DNA of 64,000 nt from Bilifractor porci (GCF_009696005.1 NZ_VUMV01000001.1:496001-560000); one strand, 5' to 3'. Numbered from the stretch's first letter, positions 1-5,781 are shown. Program-made: numbers and translations. Notes: a model not told the origin generated them from the letters alone.

Positions 1-295
1 CTTTCTTGTTGCGGAAACCTGTTTTTTCCCACTCCTCCATCTGTTTTTTATTTATCATGTTCAGCACCCAGGCATCTTCCGCATAGATGGTTACCATGCA
101 CGGTCCGGTTATCCTCTTCAGCGCCCGGCTGATTGCTATGATGGTTGCACCATGACACGTTTCCGTTACCGTCTCCGGATCCCCTCCGCGGGTTTCTTCC
201 CGTCGATGTATCTGGCATCCCAGGATGTAGCAGATTTTTCTTTCCGCTTTCCGCGGGGATTTACTGGATAACCCGATATAAATATTCACATTCAC
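1..295 (-). CDS. RNase H-like mobile-element protein (3' end cut by window)
   Basis: Reading the minus strand from a GTG at 295 (a second GTG lies at 289) gives about 98 residues with no stop, so the C-terminus lies outside the window. The product begins VNVNIYIGLSSKSPRKAERK and continues with blocks such as GATIIAISRALKRI and VTIYAEDAWVLNMI. That alternation of strands and helices matches the RNase H-fold proteins common on Firmicutes plasmids and integrative elements. The gene starts 3 bp downstream of the HUH initiator stop, so the two are probably cotranscribed. Its role in the element is unknown, and catalytic activity cannot be judged from a truncated copy. Confidence 0.55.
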   Translation of the reverse strand, partial: MNVNIYIGLSSKSPRKAERKICYILGCQIHRREETRGGDPETVTETCHGATIIAISRALKRITGPCMVTIYAEDAWVLNMINKKQMEEWEKTGFRNKK

Positions 296-297
296 TT

Positions 298-1014
298 TTA
301 GATCCTCCTGCATCTGAGCACCGTATAACTTCGGTATTCAAACCCCATCCGGTTAATCCCTTCATAGATGCTGTCCTCGTCAATGTAGAACCCCTTTGGG
401 CACCACGGCTTTTTCGGCCAGGTTTTTCTCTTAAAGTCTTTTTTCACCGGCGGGGGAACTGGAAGATTCCGGGATGTTGAATAGCTGGCTTCTTTCAGCC
501 GCGGATCTGATTTCTCGTCTTTTGTGATATATTCCGCCAGATCACGGAATTCTCCACGGTCATGCAGCAGCTCGTGCCACACCCTCCCATGATCCCAGCA
601 GGCGGATAAGATCACATCCGTGTCCGGTATCCTGTTTATAATCAGGTGGATATGCCAGGCTCCCTTGCTGCCCAGTTCGATGTTCCGGATCCATTTCAGC
701 TCACTGTCCCTCTTCCGATATTCCCTTCTTAGTTTCTTTATGAACTTCTGCCAGTCCTTTTTCGCGCCCTCCATGTCCCCCGGCCTTTCATCCTTCCGGT
801 AGGACAGACACACGAAATAATCGTTGATGTCAAAATTCTGTCGGAGCTTATGCCGGCAGGTTCTTATCTTGTTTTTGTGATTGATCTTTTCCATTTGCTC
901 CGGTGTCGGCTTTTCTCTCGGACCCCTGATTCCGGACGGTCCGTATCTGGGACTGTGATACTGCTCGATCTCCATCGCATTTTTGAATATGAATTTTTTC
1001 TGTCGGTACGGCAT
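298..1014 (-). CDS. HUH rolling-circle replication initiator (REP/G2P-like)
   Basis: A 238-residue protein. Residues 119-123 read AWHIH, an HxH metal-binding motif of HUH endonucleases, and Tyr161 in LAEYITKD is a plausible nicking tyrosine. Proteins of this kind (ORF2/G2P type) nick one strand at an origin and stay covalently bound to start rolling-circle replication of plasmids, filamentous phages or integrative elements. The ATG at 1014 has a distant GGAG; an internal ATG at 975 has no better site. The gene sits with XRE regulators and an integrase, so it probably replicates the excised circle of this element. A role in mobilisation instead of replication is possible. Confidence 0.7.
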   Translation of the reverse strand: MPYRQKKFIFKNAMEIEQYHSPRYGPSGIRGPREKPTPEQMEKINHKNKIRTCRHKLRQNFDINDYFVCLSYRKDERPGDMEGAKKDWQKFIKKLRREYRKRDSELKWIRNIELGSKGAWHIHLIINRIPDTDVILSACWDHGRVWHELLHDRGEFRDLAEYITKDEKSDPRLKEASYSTSRNLPVPPPVKKDFKRKTWPKKPWCPKGFYIDEDSIYEGINRMGFEYRSYTVLRCRRI

Positions 1015-1114
1015 GTATCTAACTTTAATCTCCTAATCAAGCTCTAAAAGGGTCTTAAGCCCTTGATTCCATTGACTTTTTCGGGGAAATGTCATACAAT
1101 AAAATTGCTTTTTG

Positions 1115-1161
1115 AAGTGATACACTTCCCCCTGGGGCACCGCACGGCAAGGCGGTGTCCC
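1115..1161. repeat. Pair of inverted repeats upstream of the HUH initiator gene
   Basis: Two dyads lie next to each other: GAAGTG-ATA-CACTTC at about 1115-1129, and a 10-bp stem at 1134-1143 / 1152-1161 (GGGGCACCGC with GCGGTGTCCC, one G-T pair) around an 8-nt loop. On the plus strand the larger stem is followed by TATTTTATTT and would act as a terminator. Its place just upstream of the initiator gene also fits a double-strand origin, which rolling-circle initiators usually nick in a hairpin. The sequence does not decide between these roles. Confidence 0.4.
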
Positions 1162-1418
1162 TATTTTATTTCCCAGCCTTCCGGCTCCCTCCCCCATCGC
1201 ACTGATTCAGGGCGGATGCTTCCGCGGATCCCAAACGCATACGTCAGGTAATCATCCCCGCTGTAATAAACAGTGAAGGAATATTCTCCTACAACCGCCT
1301 GGCTGGTAGCCTGTCCCTCCGTATTGACTGTTGTTTTTATTTCGACCGATCTTCCTATCCTGGCGGACAGGTCTCGCAGTCGCCTTGTGATGTCTTTCAA
1401 TTCCTCAATCTCCGTCAT
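1161..1418 (-). CDS. Hypothetical small protein, 85 aa
   Basis: The start is placed at the ATG at 1418 (MTEIEELKDITRR) because GGAAGGG lies just upstream and the ATG overlaps the upstream stop as ATGA, which suggests translational coupling. The N-terminal 25 residues look like an amphipathic helix. The remainder is predicted mostly beta, with VNTEGQATSQAVVGEYSFTV and a Trp-rich end (WGREPEGWEIK). No family recognised. It is the last member of a run of small genes at 1161-2095, and its stop touches the hairpin at 1134-1161. Confidence 0.45.
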   Translation of the reverse strand: MTEIEELKDITRRLRDLSARIGRSVEIKTTVNTEGQATSQAVVGEYSFTVYYSGDDYLTYAFGIRGSIRPESVRWGREPEGWEIK

Positions 1419-1657
1419 TTTTTTCCCTTCCATCTGCAACCGCACAGATGGTCAAGTAGCACAGCGACACCATCGCGACCAACAAAACACCCCTTGACCT
1501 TCCCATTGTTCCTGCTATTGGCATCAGGAACATCCATGTTGCCGCTGCCCGGCTGATCAGCCTTAGATGATTTTTCCATCCAATCCGCATATTCATTGCT
1601 CCCCTCCAAATTGATTAATTCTGTTAGGCCGTTGCCTCGGTAAATCTCAACAATCAT
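1415..1657 (-). CDS. Hypothetical small protein, 80 aa
   Basis: Starts at ATG 1657 (MIVEIYRGNGLTELINLEG), inside the last codons of the upstream XRE gene (stop at 1647), and ends by ATGA overlap with the next gene at 1418. The ribosome site is weak (GAGGG about 10 nt upstream), so coupling to the upstream gene is likely. The C-terminal part contains CFVGRDGVAVLLDHLCGCRWKG with three cysteines. No known family recognised. The chained overlaps on both sides are the main reason to accept it as a gene. Confidence 0.4.
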   Translation of the reverse strand: MIVEIYRGNGLTELINLEGSNEYADWMEKSSKADQPGSGNMDVPDANSRNNGKVKGCFVGRDGVAVLLDHLCGCRWKGKK

Positions 1658-1856
1658 CCCAACAACCCTCGAATTGTTCTGCTCCGAAGCAATCAGCAAG
1701 CTTTTTGCGGATTTTCTGATCGGGAACCTTTTCTCCTCCCTCGATCTTCCGGAGCGTTGCCGGGTCAATCCCAAGATATGCCGCCAAGGCCAGTTGGGAT
1801 ATATGCCTCTTGCACCTTTCGTAGGTGATCAATGCTCCTGTTTTTTCTGCATTCAT
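1647..1856 (-). CDS. XRE-family helix-turn-helix regulator, 69 aa
   Basis: Residues 12-60 form a lambda-repressor-like HTH: ERCKRHISQLALAAYLGIDPATLRKIEGGEKVP has the Q-x3-A-x3-G-x7-L-x3-E pattern of the family. It is a bare DNA-binding domain with no effector domain. GGAGGGAGGGATTAGCC precedes the ATG. It follows the 1859-2095 gene by 2 bp and overlaps the next gene. In mobile elements such small XRE proteins usually regulate excision, replication or transfer; the target here is not visible. Confidence 0.65.
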   Translation of the reverse strand: MNAEKTGALITYERCKRHISQLALAAYLGIDPATLRKIEGGEKVPDQKIRKKLADCFGAEQFEGCWDDC

Positions 1857-1858
1857 GG

Positions 1859-2095
1859 CTAATCCCTCCCTCCAAATTCCGGCGCTACCCCGGCGGCAAT
1901 CCTGTCTCCGTATATCATGATGTCATCGAAAACATCACTCCGGATTCTATGAATCCTTCCATTGTCCAGGAATGCTTCTTCCGGGTATCTCTTCCCGATC
2001 AGCTTCTTTATTTCCTTCTGGCGGTTATCCACAGTAGATACGCTGACGGCGTATCTCTTGGAAAGCTGCTTTCTGGTTTCGTATGTATACAACAT
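1859..2095 (-). CDS. Small putative HTH/excisionase-like protein, 78 aa
   Basis: The start at ATG 2095 is chosen because GGAGGTG lies 8 nt upstream; a longer reading to 2137 would swallow that ribosome site. Residues 1-30 (MLYTYETRKQLSKRYAVSVS) match the opening of excisionase or MerR-like DNA-binding domains, with a predicted helix-turn-helix followed by a Lys/Arg-rich segment. The C-terminus is unremarkable. As the first gene of a compact minus-strand run in an integrative element, a role as regulator or recombination directionality factor is reasonable but unproven. Confidence 0.45.
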   Translation of the reverse strand: MLYTYETRKQLSKRYAVSVSTVDNRQKEIKKLIGKRYPEEAFLDNGRIHRIRSDVFDDIMIYGDRIAAGVAPEFGGRD

Positions 2096-2148
2096 ACTTT
2101 TCACCTCCGCTCTTGTTGTCAGCATTCTTACTGCCATTTTTTAATTAC

Positions 2149-2283
2149 TCACAGCAATAATTTCTTAATCATTACCGCAATAGATATTGCCAAGGAAATA
2201 ATTGAAATTACTTTCGATACCTTATAATCATGCCGAAGCATATCCCAAGGATCCTGGTCATCGAACGCATACTTCCTTTTCAT
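2149..2283 (-). CDS. Small membrane protein, 44 aa
   Basis: Starts at ATG 2283 with an excellent GAAAGGAGG site 8 nt upstream. Residues 1-22 are polar (MKRKYAFDDQDPWDMLRHDY), and the C-terminal 20 residues (SKVISIISLAISIAVMIKKL) form one membrane helix ending in lysines. It is transcribed divergently from the gene at 2353 across a 45-bp region that is repeated at 2806-2848. No family recognised. Possible roles are a toxin, an immunity peptide or a membrane anchor. Confidence 0.5.
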   Translation of the reverse strand: MKRKYAFDDQDPWDMLRHDYKVSKVISIISLAISIAVMIKKLLL

Positions 2284-2328
2284 GTGATTGCCTCCTTTCT
2301 CGTTTTGATGATGTATAATTTGAGTAAT
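2284..2328. repeat. Divergent promoter/RBS repeat, copy 1
   Basis: This 45-bp segment and 2806-2848 match closely (two indel positions and about four substitutions). Both contain CCTCCTTT (the minus-strand ribosome site), CGTTTTGATG, and TGTATAATTTG with a plus-strand -10-like TATAAT. Each copy separates a minus-strand small hydrophobic gene from a plus-strand gene, so the duplication covers a control region. Confidence 0.7.
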
Positions 2329-2352
2329 GAGTCTATACAAAGGAGTGATGAT

Positions 2353-2778
2353 ATGATTCGCTGCGATCGTGCTGTCGCCAAGGCGGCGCTAAAATTGACA
2401 AACCGGAAGCTCGACACTGAGCTGTACCATTCCAACGAGACCTCTGAAATCCACGTCGTTCGCGACGCGAACGAGCTCGATCGGTCTGTCTTTCTCAAGT
2501 ACCCGCCGGAAGATATTCGTGAATCTATCGAACGTCTTGCCGAGCAGGGAAAACTCAATATTGTCAGCATGGATCCCTACGACAGTTATTTCACCATTAC
2601 TCTGGATCTCAAACACTGGTTTGAGGTATGGCTCGATGCATACACAAAGAAATTCTGGACCGGTGTCCTTACCGGCATCGCAAGTGACATCATTCTTTCA
2701 CTGTGCATGGGCATCAAACCAGCACTAGCCGCAGCAGTAGATACCCTATTACGATTCCTAGCAGGAATCCTACAATGA
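2353..2778 (+). CDS. Winged-helix-like protein with hydrophobic C-terminus, 141 aa
   Basis: ATG 2353 follows AAAGGAGTGATGAT. Residues 1-90 are predicted alpha/beta with a helix-turn-helix-like stretch (DIRESIERLAEQGKLNIVSM) followed by a strand pair (YDSYFTITLDLKHWFEVWLD). That layout resembles the winged-helix part of DUF2513-type proteins. Residues 98-141 are strongly hydrophobic and probably insert in the membrane. The architecture mirrors the next plus-strand gene, with which it shares a repeated upstream region. Function unknown. Its last 65 bp overlap the antisense 29-residue reading at 2714-2803. Confidence 0.55.
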   Translation: MIRCDRAVAKAALKLTNRKLDTELYHSNETSEIHVVRDANELDRSVFLKYPPEDIRESIERLAEQGKLNIVSMDPYDSYFTITLDLKHWFEVWLDAYTKKFWTGVLTGIASDIILSLCMGIKPALAAAVDTLLRFLAGILQ

Positions 2779-2803
2779 ATTTTGCATGTGAATCTTCTTC
2801 CAC
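2714..2803 (-). CDS. Candidate 29-aa membrane peptide, antisense to the neighbouring gene
   Basis: A GTG at 2803 lies 8 nt after AAAGGAGG inside repeat copy 2, the same geometry as the 44-aa gene behind copy 1. The product is V/M-EEDSHAKFIVGFLLGIVIG, then about ten more hydrophobic residues, and stops at 2714. That is a polar head plus one membrane helix. It lies entirely antisense to the 3' end of the 2353-2778 gene and its flank. The conserved ribosome site is the main evidence. Confidence 0.4.
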   Translation of the reverse strand: MEEDSHAKFIVGFLLGIVIGYLLLRLVLV

Positions 2804-2805
2804 GT

Positions 2806-2848
2806 GTGGTTACCTCCTTTCGTTTTGATGGTGTATAATTTGAATAAT
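2806..2848. repeat. Divergent promoter/RBS repeat, copy 2
   Basis: Second copy of the control region at 2284-2328. The minus-strand ribosome site CGAAAGGAGG and the plus-strand TGTATAATTTGAATAAT are both kept. It separates the 29-residue minus-strand reading from the DUF2513-like gene. Confidence 0.7.
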
Positions 2849-2874
2849 TTCAATTTTTGAAAAGGACATTTCGT

Positions 2875-3282
2875 ATGAAACTAAACTTGGATACGATACG
2901 CACACTCCTTCTTTATCTCGAAGAAAACCTGACTGTTTCTGAAGATGGATTCGATGAAATCGACTACACACAAATTTCCGAAGATACCAATATTGCTATT
3001 CCAGAAACAATAAATACACTTAAAGTTCTTGACGAAGCTGGATTTATTCAAACGATCGGTAATTATGGTGATAATTCTATTGATGAACTCAGCGTTTTCC
3101 GTATCACGTATGATGGGTATCAGTTCATTGATAGCATTCGCCCTATGCCTCGATGGAAAAAAATTTTGAAAGTTATCGCGATCGTTGGATCCTCTTCATT
3201 GAATGTGGTTTCTCCAATAGCCTCACAGTTACTTTCTTCCGAAATTTCCGAGGCTATTGGAAGACTTTCCAAAAACAACTGA
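2875..3282 (+). CDS. DUF2513-like winged-helix protein, 135 aa
   Basis: ATG 2875 has AAAGGA 9 nt upstream; an in-frame TTG at 2857 is less likely. Residues 1-85 resemble DUF2513: MKLNLDTIRTLLLYLEEN, then a helix that leads into ETINTLKVLDEAGFI, then FRITYDGYQFIDSIR, which corresponds to the family's L-T-x-x-G-x-x-F-L-D-x-I-R block. Residues 95-125 are hydrophobic or amphipathic. DUF2513 proteins are found on phages and integrative elements and have no established function. Its 3' end overlaps the convergent gene at 3229-3477 by 54 bp. Confidence 0.65.
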   Translation: MKLNLDTIRTLLLYLEENLTVSEDGFDEIDYTQISEDTNIAIPETINTLKVLDEAGFIQTIGNYGDNSIDELSVFRITYDGYQFIDSIRPMPRWKKILKVIAIVGSSSLNVVSPIASQLLSSEISEAIGRLSKNN

Positions 3283-3477
3283 AGCTAATTCATTGTGATT
3301 TATAGACGCTATATATCCGTCTATCTCTTCCTGCGTTGGCTTAGCATACTTGTGATGTTCAATGTATGCTGTAAAAACCATGATTGCCTGATGCATTGCC
3401 ACTTTGTAAATAAATGCACGTATCTCAAAAATGACTGCTAATGCCGCGAATAATACTGCGCATATTATTGGAATCAC
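3229..3477 (-). CDS. Small membrane protein with N-terminal anchor, 82 aa
   Basis: GTG 3477 follows GAAAGGAGGGAAA. Residues 1-24 (IPIICAVLFAALAVIFEI) form a membrane helix. The rest is soluble and helical, with HHKYAKPTQEEIDGYIASIN. It converges on and overlaps the end of the DUF2513-like gene. It is the third minus-strand small hydrophobic gene within 1.3 kb, though its upstream region lacks the shared repeat. No family recognised. Confidence 0.5.
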   Translation of the reverse strand: MIPIICAVLFAALAVIFEIRAFIYKVAMHQAIMVFTAYIEHHKYAKPTQEEIDGYIASINHNELASVVFGKSSNSLGNFGRK

Positions 3478-3510
3478 TTCTTTCCCTCCTTTCTGTTTGA
3501 ATATTAACTT

Positions 3511-3720
3511 TTAGTTTACTTTTGGACAAAAAAATAGCCATTCCACAGAAACGTTATAATGTCTTGCCAGCTTTACTTTCGTATCGTCGCTTGGAACCGA
3601 TAACCCACTTTCATACTTAGATACTGCCATTGGAGTGACACCTATTGCATTTCCGAGGTCTGCCTGTGTCTCTTTGTGTTCGAGTCTTAGAGCTTTTATC
3701 CGCTCAGCTGTATTACTCAT
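3511..3720 (-). CDS. XRE-family regulator (lysogeny-switch partner), 69 aa
   Basis: Starts at MSNTAERIKALRLEH (3720); an earlier ATG at 3744 would put the ribosome site GAAAGGAGG inside the coding sequence. Residues 5-60 are a canonical HTH_3 domain (TQADLGNAIGVTPMAVSKYESGLSVP), and the protein ends soon after with SVEWLFFCPKVN. It is divergent from the S24 repressor with two operator-like dyads between them, the layout of a Cro/CI-type switch. By analogy it would be the Cro-like side. Confidence 0.75.
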   Translation of the reverse strand: MSNTAERIKALRLEHKETQADLGNAIGVTPMAVSKYESGLSVPSDDTKVKLARHYNVSVEWLFFCPKVN

Positions 3721-3744
3721 CCTTTGTGTTCGTCCTCCTTTCAT

Positions 3745-3784
3745 AAACTATTGGTTTACGTTGATTATGATAAACCAGTAGTTT
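3745..3784. promoter_or_regulatory. Paired operators between divergent repressor genes
   Basis: Two 13-bp dyads of form AAAC-N5-GTTT lie at 3745-3757 (AAACTATTGGTTT) and 3772-3784 (AAACCAGTAGTTT). Together they form a larger inverted repeat (13 of 14 bases) with centres 27 bp apart. They sit between the XRE gene (start 3720) and the S24 repressor (start 3839), where both proteins could compete for binding. Confidence 0.65.
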
Positions 3785-3838
3785 ATAATTGTCAATAACA
3801 AATCCCAAAGTTTTCATTATTTAATCGAGGGTTTAAAC

Positions 3839-4528
3839 ATGGGTGAATATGCAGATATAAAAGATAGGATAAAACAGTTACGTTTATCAAAAGGTTGGTC
3901 TCAGCAAGTTTTAGCTGAAAAATTAGGAGTCACAAATGTTGCCGTATCTCAATGGGAACGCGGCGTAAAACAGCCCAAAATGGAAATGAGAGAAGCTTTG
4001 TGCGACCTTTTTAATGTAAACATGGAATATCTAAATGGAAATTGGAACAAAATTTCAAGGCTTTTATCAGAAGATGAAGCTAAATTCTTAGATGCAAAAA
4101 GAAATATCTCTGATGCCCTCCGCACTGATATCCCGATCGGCCACTACCGCATCCCTGTCCTGACTACTGTGGCAGCAGGAAAGCCGATCTTTGCTGAAGA
4201 GGATGTCCTGCAGTGGATTGACTATGACAAGGAGCCCGGAGATCACGTCCGCGCCTGCCGGATCGAGGGCAACAGCATGATTCCGCGGATCCAAAACGGA
4301 GACACCGTGATATTTGATAGTGAATTGGGGTGGGAAGATGGGGATGTGGTGATCGCCACCGTAAACGGGGATCACGCCACCTGCAAGAGGATTAAGAGAT
4401 ATGCCGATGGAATCGCCCTCCTGTCAGACAATGCCAATATTGCACCTATGTATTTTTCTAAAAAGGAAGTCGAGGAGCTGCCGGTGAAGGTTATTGGAAG
4501 GGTTACGGAGGTGAGGGGAAAGCTGTAA
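3839..4528 (+). CDS. CI/LexA-type repressor: XRE domain plus S24 peptidase
   Basis: A 229-residue protein. Residues 8-62 are an HTH (SQQVLAEKLGVTNVAVSQWE). The C-terminal S24 autoprotease domain has the nucleophile Ser146 in EGNSMIP, the catalytic Lys183 in TCKRIKR, and a cleavage site at Ala113-Gly114 in TVAAGKP. This is the SOS-inducible repressor type: activated RecA triggers self-cleavage and induction of the element. Codons up to about residue 85 are AT-rich and the peptidase part is GC-richer, which hints at a domain swap. The last 15 bp (AGGGGAAAGCTGTAA) recur downstream of the NYN gene. Confidence 0.88.
   Translation: MGEYADIKDRIKQLRLSKGWSQQVLAEKLGVTNVAVSQWERGVKQPKMEMREALCDLFNVNMEYLNGNWNKISRLLSEDEAKFLDAKRNISDALRTDIPIGHYRIPVLTTVAAGKPIFAEEDVLQWIDYDKEPGDHVRACRIEGNSMIPRIQNGDTVIFDSELGWEDGDVVIATVNGDHATCKRIKRYADGIALLSDNANIAPMYFSKKEVEELPVKVIGRVTEVRGKL
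4514..4528 (+). repeat. 15-bp direct repeat, left copy (repressor 3' end)
   Basis: AGGGGAAAGCTGTAA forms the final codons R-G-K-L-stop of the repressor. An identical 15-mer is at 5425-5439, 10 bp past the NYN stop, where it is an orphan. The two copies bracket the RNA and NYN module. Confidence 0.75.
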
Positions 4529-4586
4529 CAACCCAACACCATAACACATCATGGCGCATATACACGTATTTAAGCGTTATACCATA

Positions 4587-4615
4587 TTGACAAATTTGAC
4601 CTTGGGTGCTATCTT
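4587..4615 (+). promoter_or_regulatory. Promoter of the structured RNA / NYN module
   Basis: TTGACA (4587-4592), a 17-nt spacer and TATCTT (4610-4615). The start point is expected near 4622, only a few bases before the RNA stem begins, so the RNA would start almost directly with the hairpin. Confidence 0.6.
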
Positions 4616-4621
4616 AAAATC

Positions 4622-4692
4622 ATAAACAAGCCCTAGGTGCTAGGCATCCCACTGATACGGGAATCGCCGATACCTAGGGCTTTACTCGTTTT
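4622..4692 (+). ncRNA. Compact structured RNA upstream of the NYN nuclease
   Basis: A perfect 11-bp outer stem pairs AAGCCCTAGGT (4628-4638) with ACCTAGGGCTT (4672-4682). Inside, GGC pairs with GCC, and UCCC pairs with GGGA around an 8-nt loop (ACTGATAC), with asymmetric internal loops between the helices. ACTCGTTTTT follows the stem, so the RNA can end there as a free RNA of about 65 nt or be read through into the NYN gene. It is too elaborate for a plain terminator. Companion RNAs in this position are known for type III toxin-antitoxin and AbiF-type systems; homology to either is not established. Confidence 0.55.
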
Positions 4693-4704
4693 TGGGGGGA
4701 TATT

Positions 4705-5415
4705 ATGAAAACAGCTATTTTAGTCGATGGAGGCTTTTACAGAAAGCGGGCCTCTTACTTGTGGGGGAAAAAGGATCCAGACAAGAGAGCAAGTGAGCTC
4801 ATCGCATATTGCAACGCTCACCTAAAGCATGAGCAACGATTTGAGCCGCTAAGAACTCTCTATCGTATTTTTTACTATGACTGTCCTCCATTAGATAAGA
4901 CCATTTATCATCCTTTGCTACAACGCGGAATTGACTTTCGTCATTCCGAAACTTTTGGTTGGACGAACAGTTTCTTTGATGAATTAAAAAAGCAACGCAA
5001 AGTGGCGTTGCGGCTCGGTGAGCTCTCGGAAGAAAATGCAAGTTACAGACTAAACAGTGAAAAGCTTAAACGCCTATTGTCCGGGGAAATAGGCATTGCA
5101 GATCTTACCGAAAAGGATTTCCAAGTGAACTTTCAGCAAAAAGGCGTTGATATGAAAATCGGTTTAGATATTGCGTCGCTGTCTTACAAGCGTCAAGTTG
5201 ATCAGATTATTTTGATTGCGGGAGACAGCGACTTTGTACCCGCTTCCAAATTGGCGCGTCGAGAAGGGATTGATTTTATTCTTGATCCAATGCAGGCGAA
5301 TATCAAAGATAGCTTATTTGAACATATTGACGGCCTGCATTCTCCCTGGGGAAAGAGTAGTAAAAACTCTGATCGAACAACCCCGGGCAAGCCCAGGGAA
5401 AATAGCGTTTCATAA
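4705..5415 (+). CDS. NYN-domain (PIN-like) ribonuclease, 236 aa
   Basis: An N-terminal LVDGGFY holds Asp8. KGVDMKIGLDIASL holds Asp149 and Asp155, and LIAGDSDFVPA holds Asp174 and Asp176. Together these are the acidic residues of a LabA/NYN-type PIN nuclease. Residues 20-145 form a helical insert specific to this subfamily. The C-terminal 20 residues are polar and probably disordered. The ATG follows GGGGGGA at only 4 nt, an unusual ribosome site next to the RNA terminator. The gene stands alone between the repressor and integrase, the usual cargo spot of such elements. A defence or toxin role as an RNA-dependent RNase is inference; the nuclease fold is well supported. Confidence 0.75.
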   Translation: MKTAILVDGGFYRKRASYLWGKKDPDKRASELIAYCNAHLKHEQRFEPLRTLYRIFYYDCPPLDKTIYHPLLQRGIDFRHSETFGWTNSFFDELKKQRKVALRLGELSEENASYRLNSEKLKRLLSGEIGIADLTEKDFQVNFQQKGVDMKIGLDIASLSYKRQVDQIILIAGDSDFVPASKLARREGIDFILDPMQANIKDSLFEHIDGLHSPWGKSSKNSDRTTPGKPRENSVS

Positions 5416-5424
5416 TGGCTACCA

Positions 5425-5439
5425 AGGGGAAAGCTGTAA
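5425..5439 (+). repeat. 15-bp direct repeat, right copy (orphan repressor tail)
   Basis: Identical to 4514-4528. It still reads R-G-K-L-stop but has no gene in front of it, so it looks like the relic of a repressor 3' end left when the NYN module was inserted. Confidence 0.7.
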
Positions 5440-5462
5440 AGGAAAATGTCAAATTTTAACAA

Positions 5463-5490
5463 TTGACAAGGCCTATTTTTGTGATACAAT
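5463..5490 (+). promoter_or_regulatory. Strong promoter for the integrase leader
   Basis: TTGACA (5463-5468), a 16-nt spacer and TACAAT (5485-5490). Transcription should start near 5497 and run through a leader of about 285 nt to the integrase. Confidence 0.7.
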
Positions 5491-5496
5491 GAGTTC

Positions 5497-5769
5497 AATT
5501 AGCGAATGGCTGCTGAGCGGCCGCTAGAGGTCTTGATACGTAAAGTTTCAAGGCCTCTTTGCTTTATAGGGAGACGTTATGGGCGACGCAATTAATTATT
5601 CAACTGTCGAACCCTAATTGTAAAAATATTAGAGAAAACTAAAAAGTCCCAGACTGCTGGAACAGCCTAGGACAGAAGTCTCCGGAACAAGTCCGGCTAC
5701 CCGCATAGTCAGTATACAGTCCCGGAGGCGCTGTTGCAAGCAACGGCGCTATTTTTGCGCCCATTTTTC
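5497..5769 (+). ncRNA. Structured integrase leader with two terminator-like stems
   Basis: In order it holds: GGCTGC-TGA-GCGGCC (about 5509-5523); an 11-bp stem at 5526-5536 / 5548-5558 followed by TTGCTTT; a 12-codon reading at 5579-5617 behind AGGGAGA; a GCTG-GAA-CAGC and a CCGGA-ACAAG-TCCGG hairpin within 5645-5700; and a 9-bp terminator at 5728-5736 / 5741-5749 with TATTTTT. GGCGC (5745-5749) can instead pair with GCGCC (5757-5761), which would break the terminator. This layout suggests attenuation of integrase expression, possibly by the leader peptide. No known riboswitch class recognised. Confidence 0.45.
5728..5756 (+). terminator. Intrinsic terminator in the integrase leader
   Basis: GCGCTGTTG and CAACGGCGC form a 9-bp stem (one G-T pair) with a CAAG loop, followed by TATTTTT. 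It lies 26 bp before the integrase ATG, so it must be bypassed or antiterminated for integrase expression. Confidence 0.65.
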
Positions 5770-5781
5770 AGGAGGTATGCT

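Noticed and set aside
5505-5594. 29-codon reading from ATG 5505 in the integrase leader
   Set aside because: No ribosome site, and it runs through the 5526-5558 hairpin, which better explains the sequence as structured RNA.
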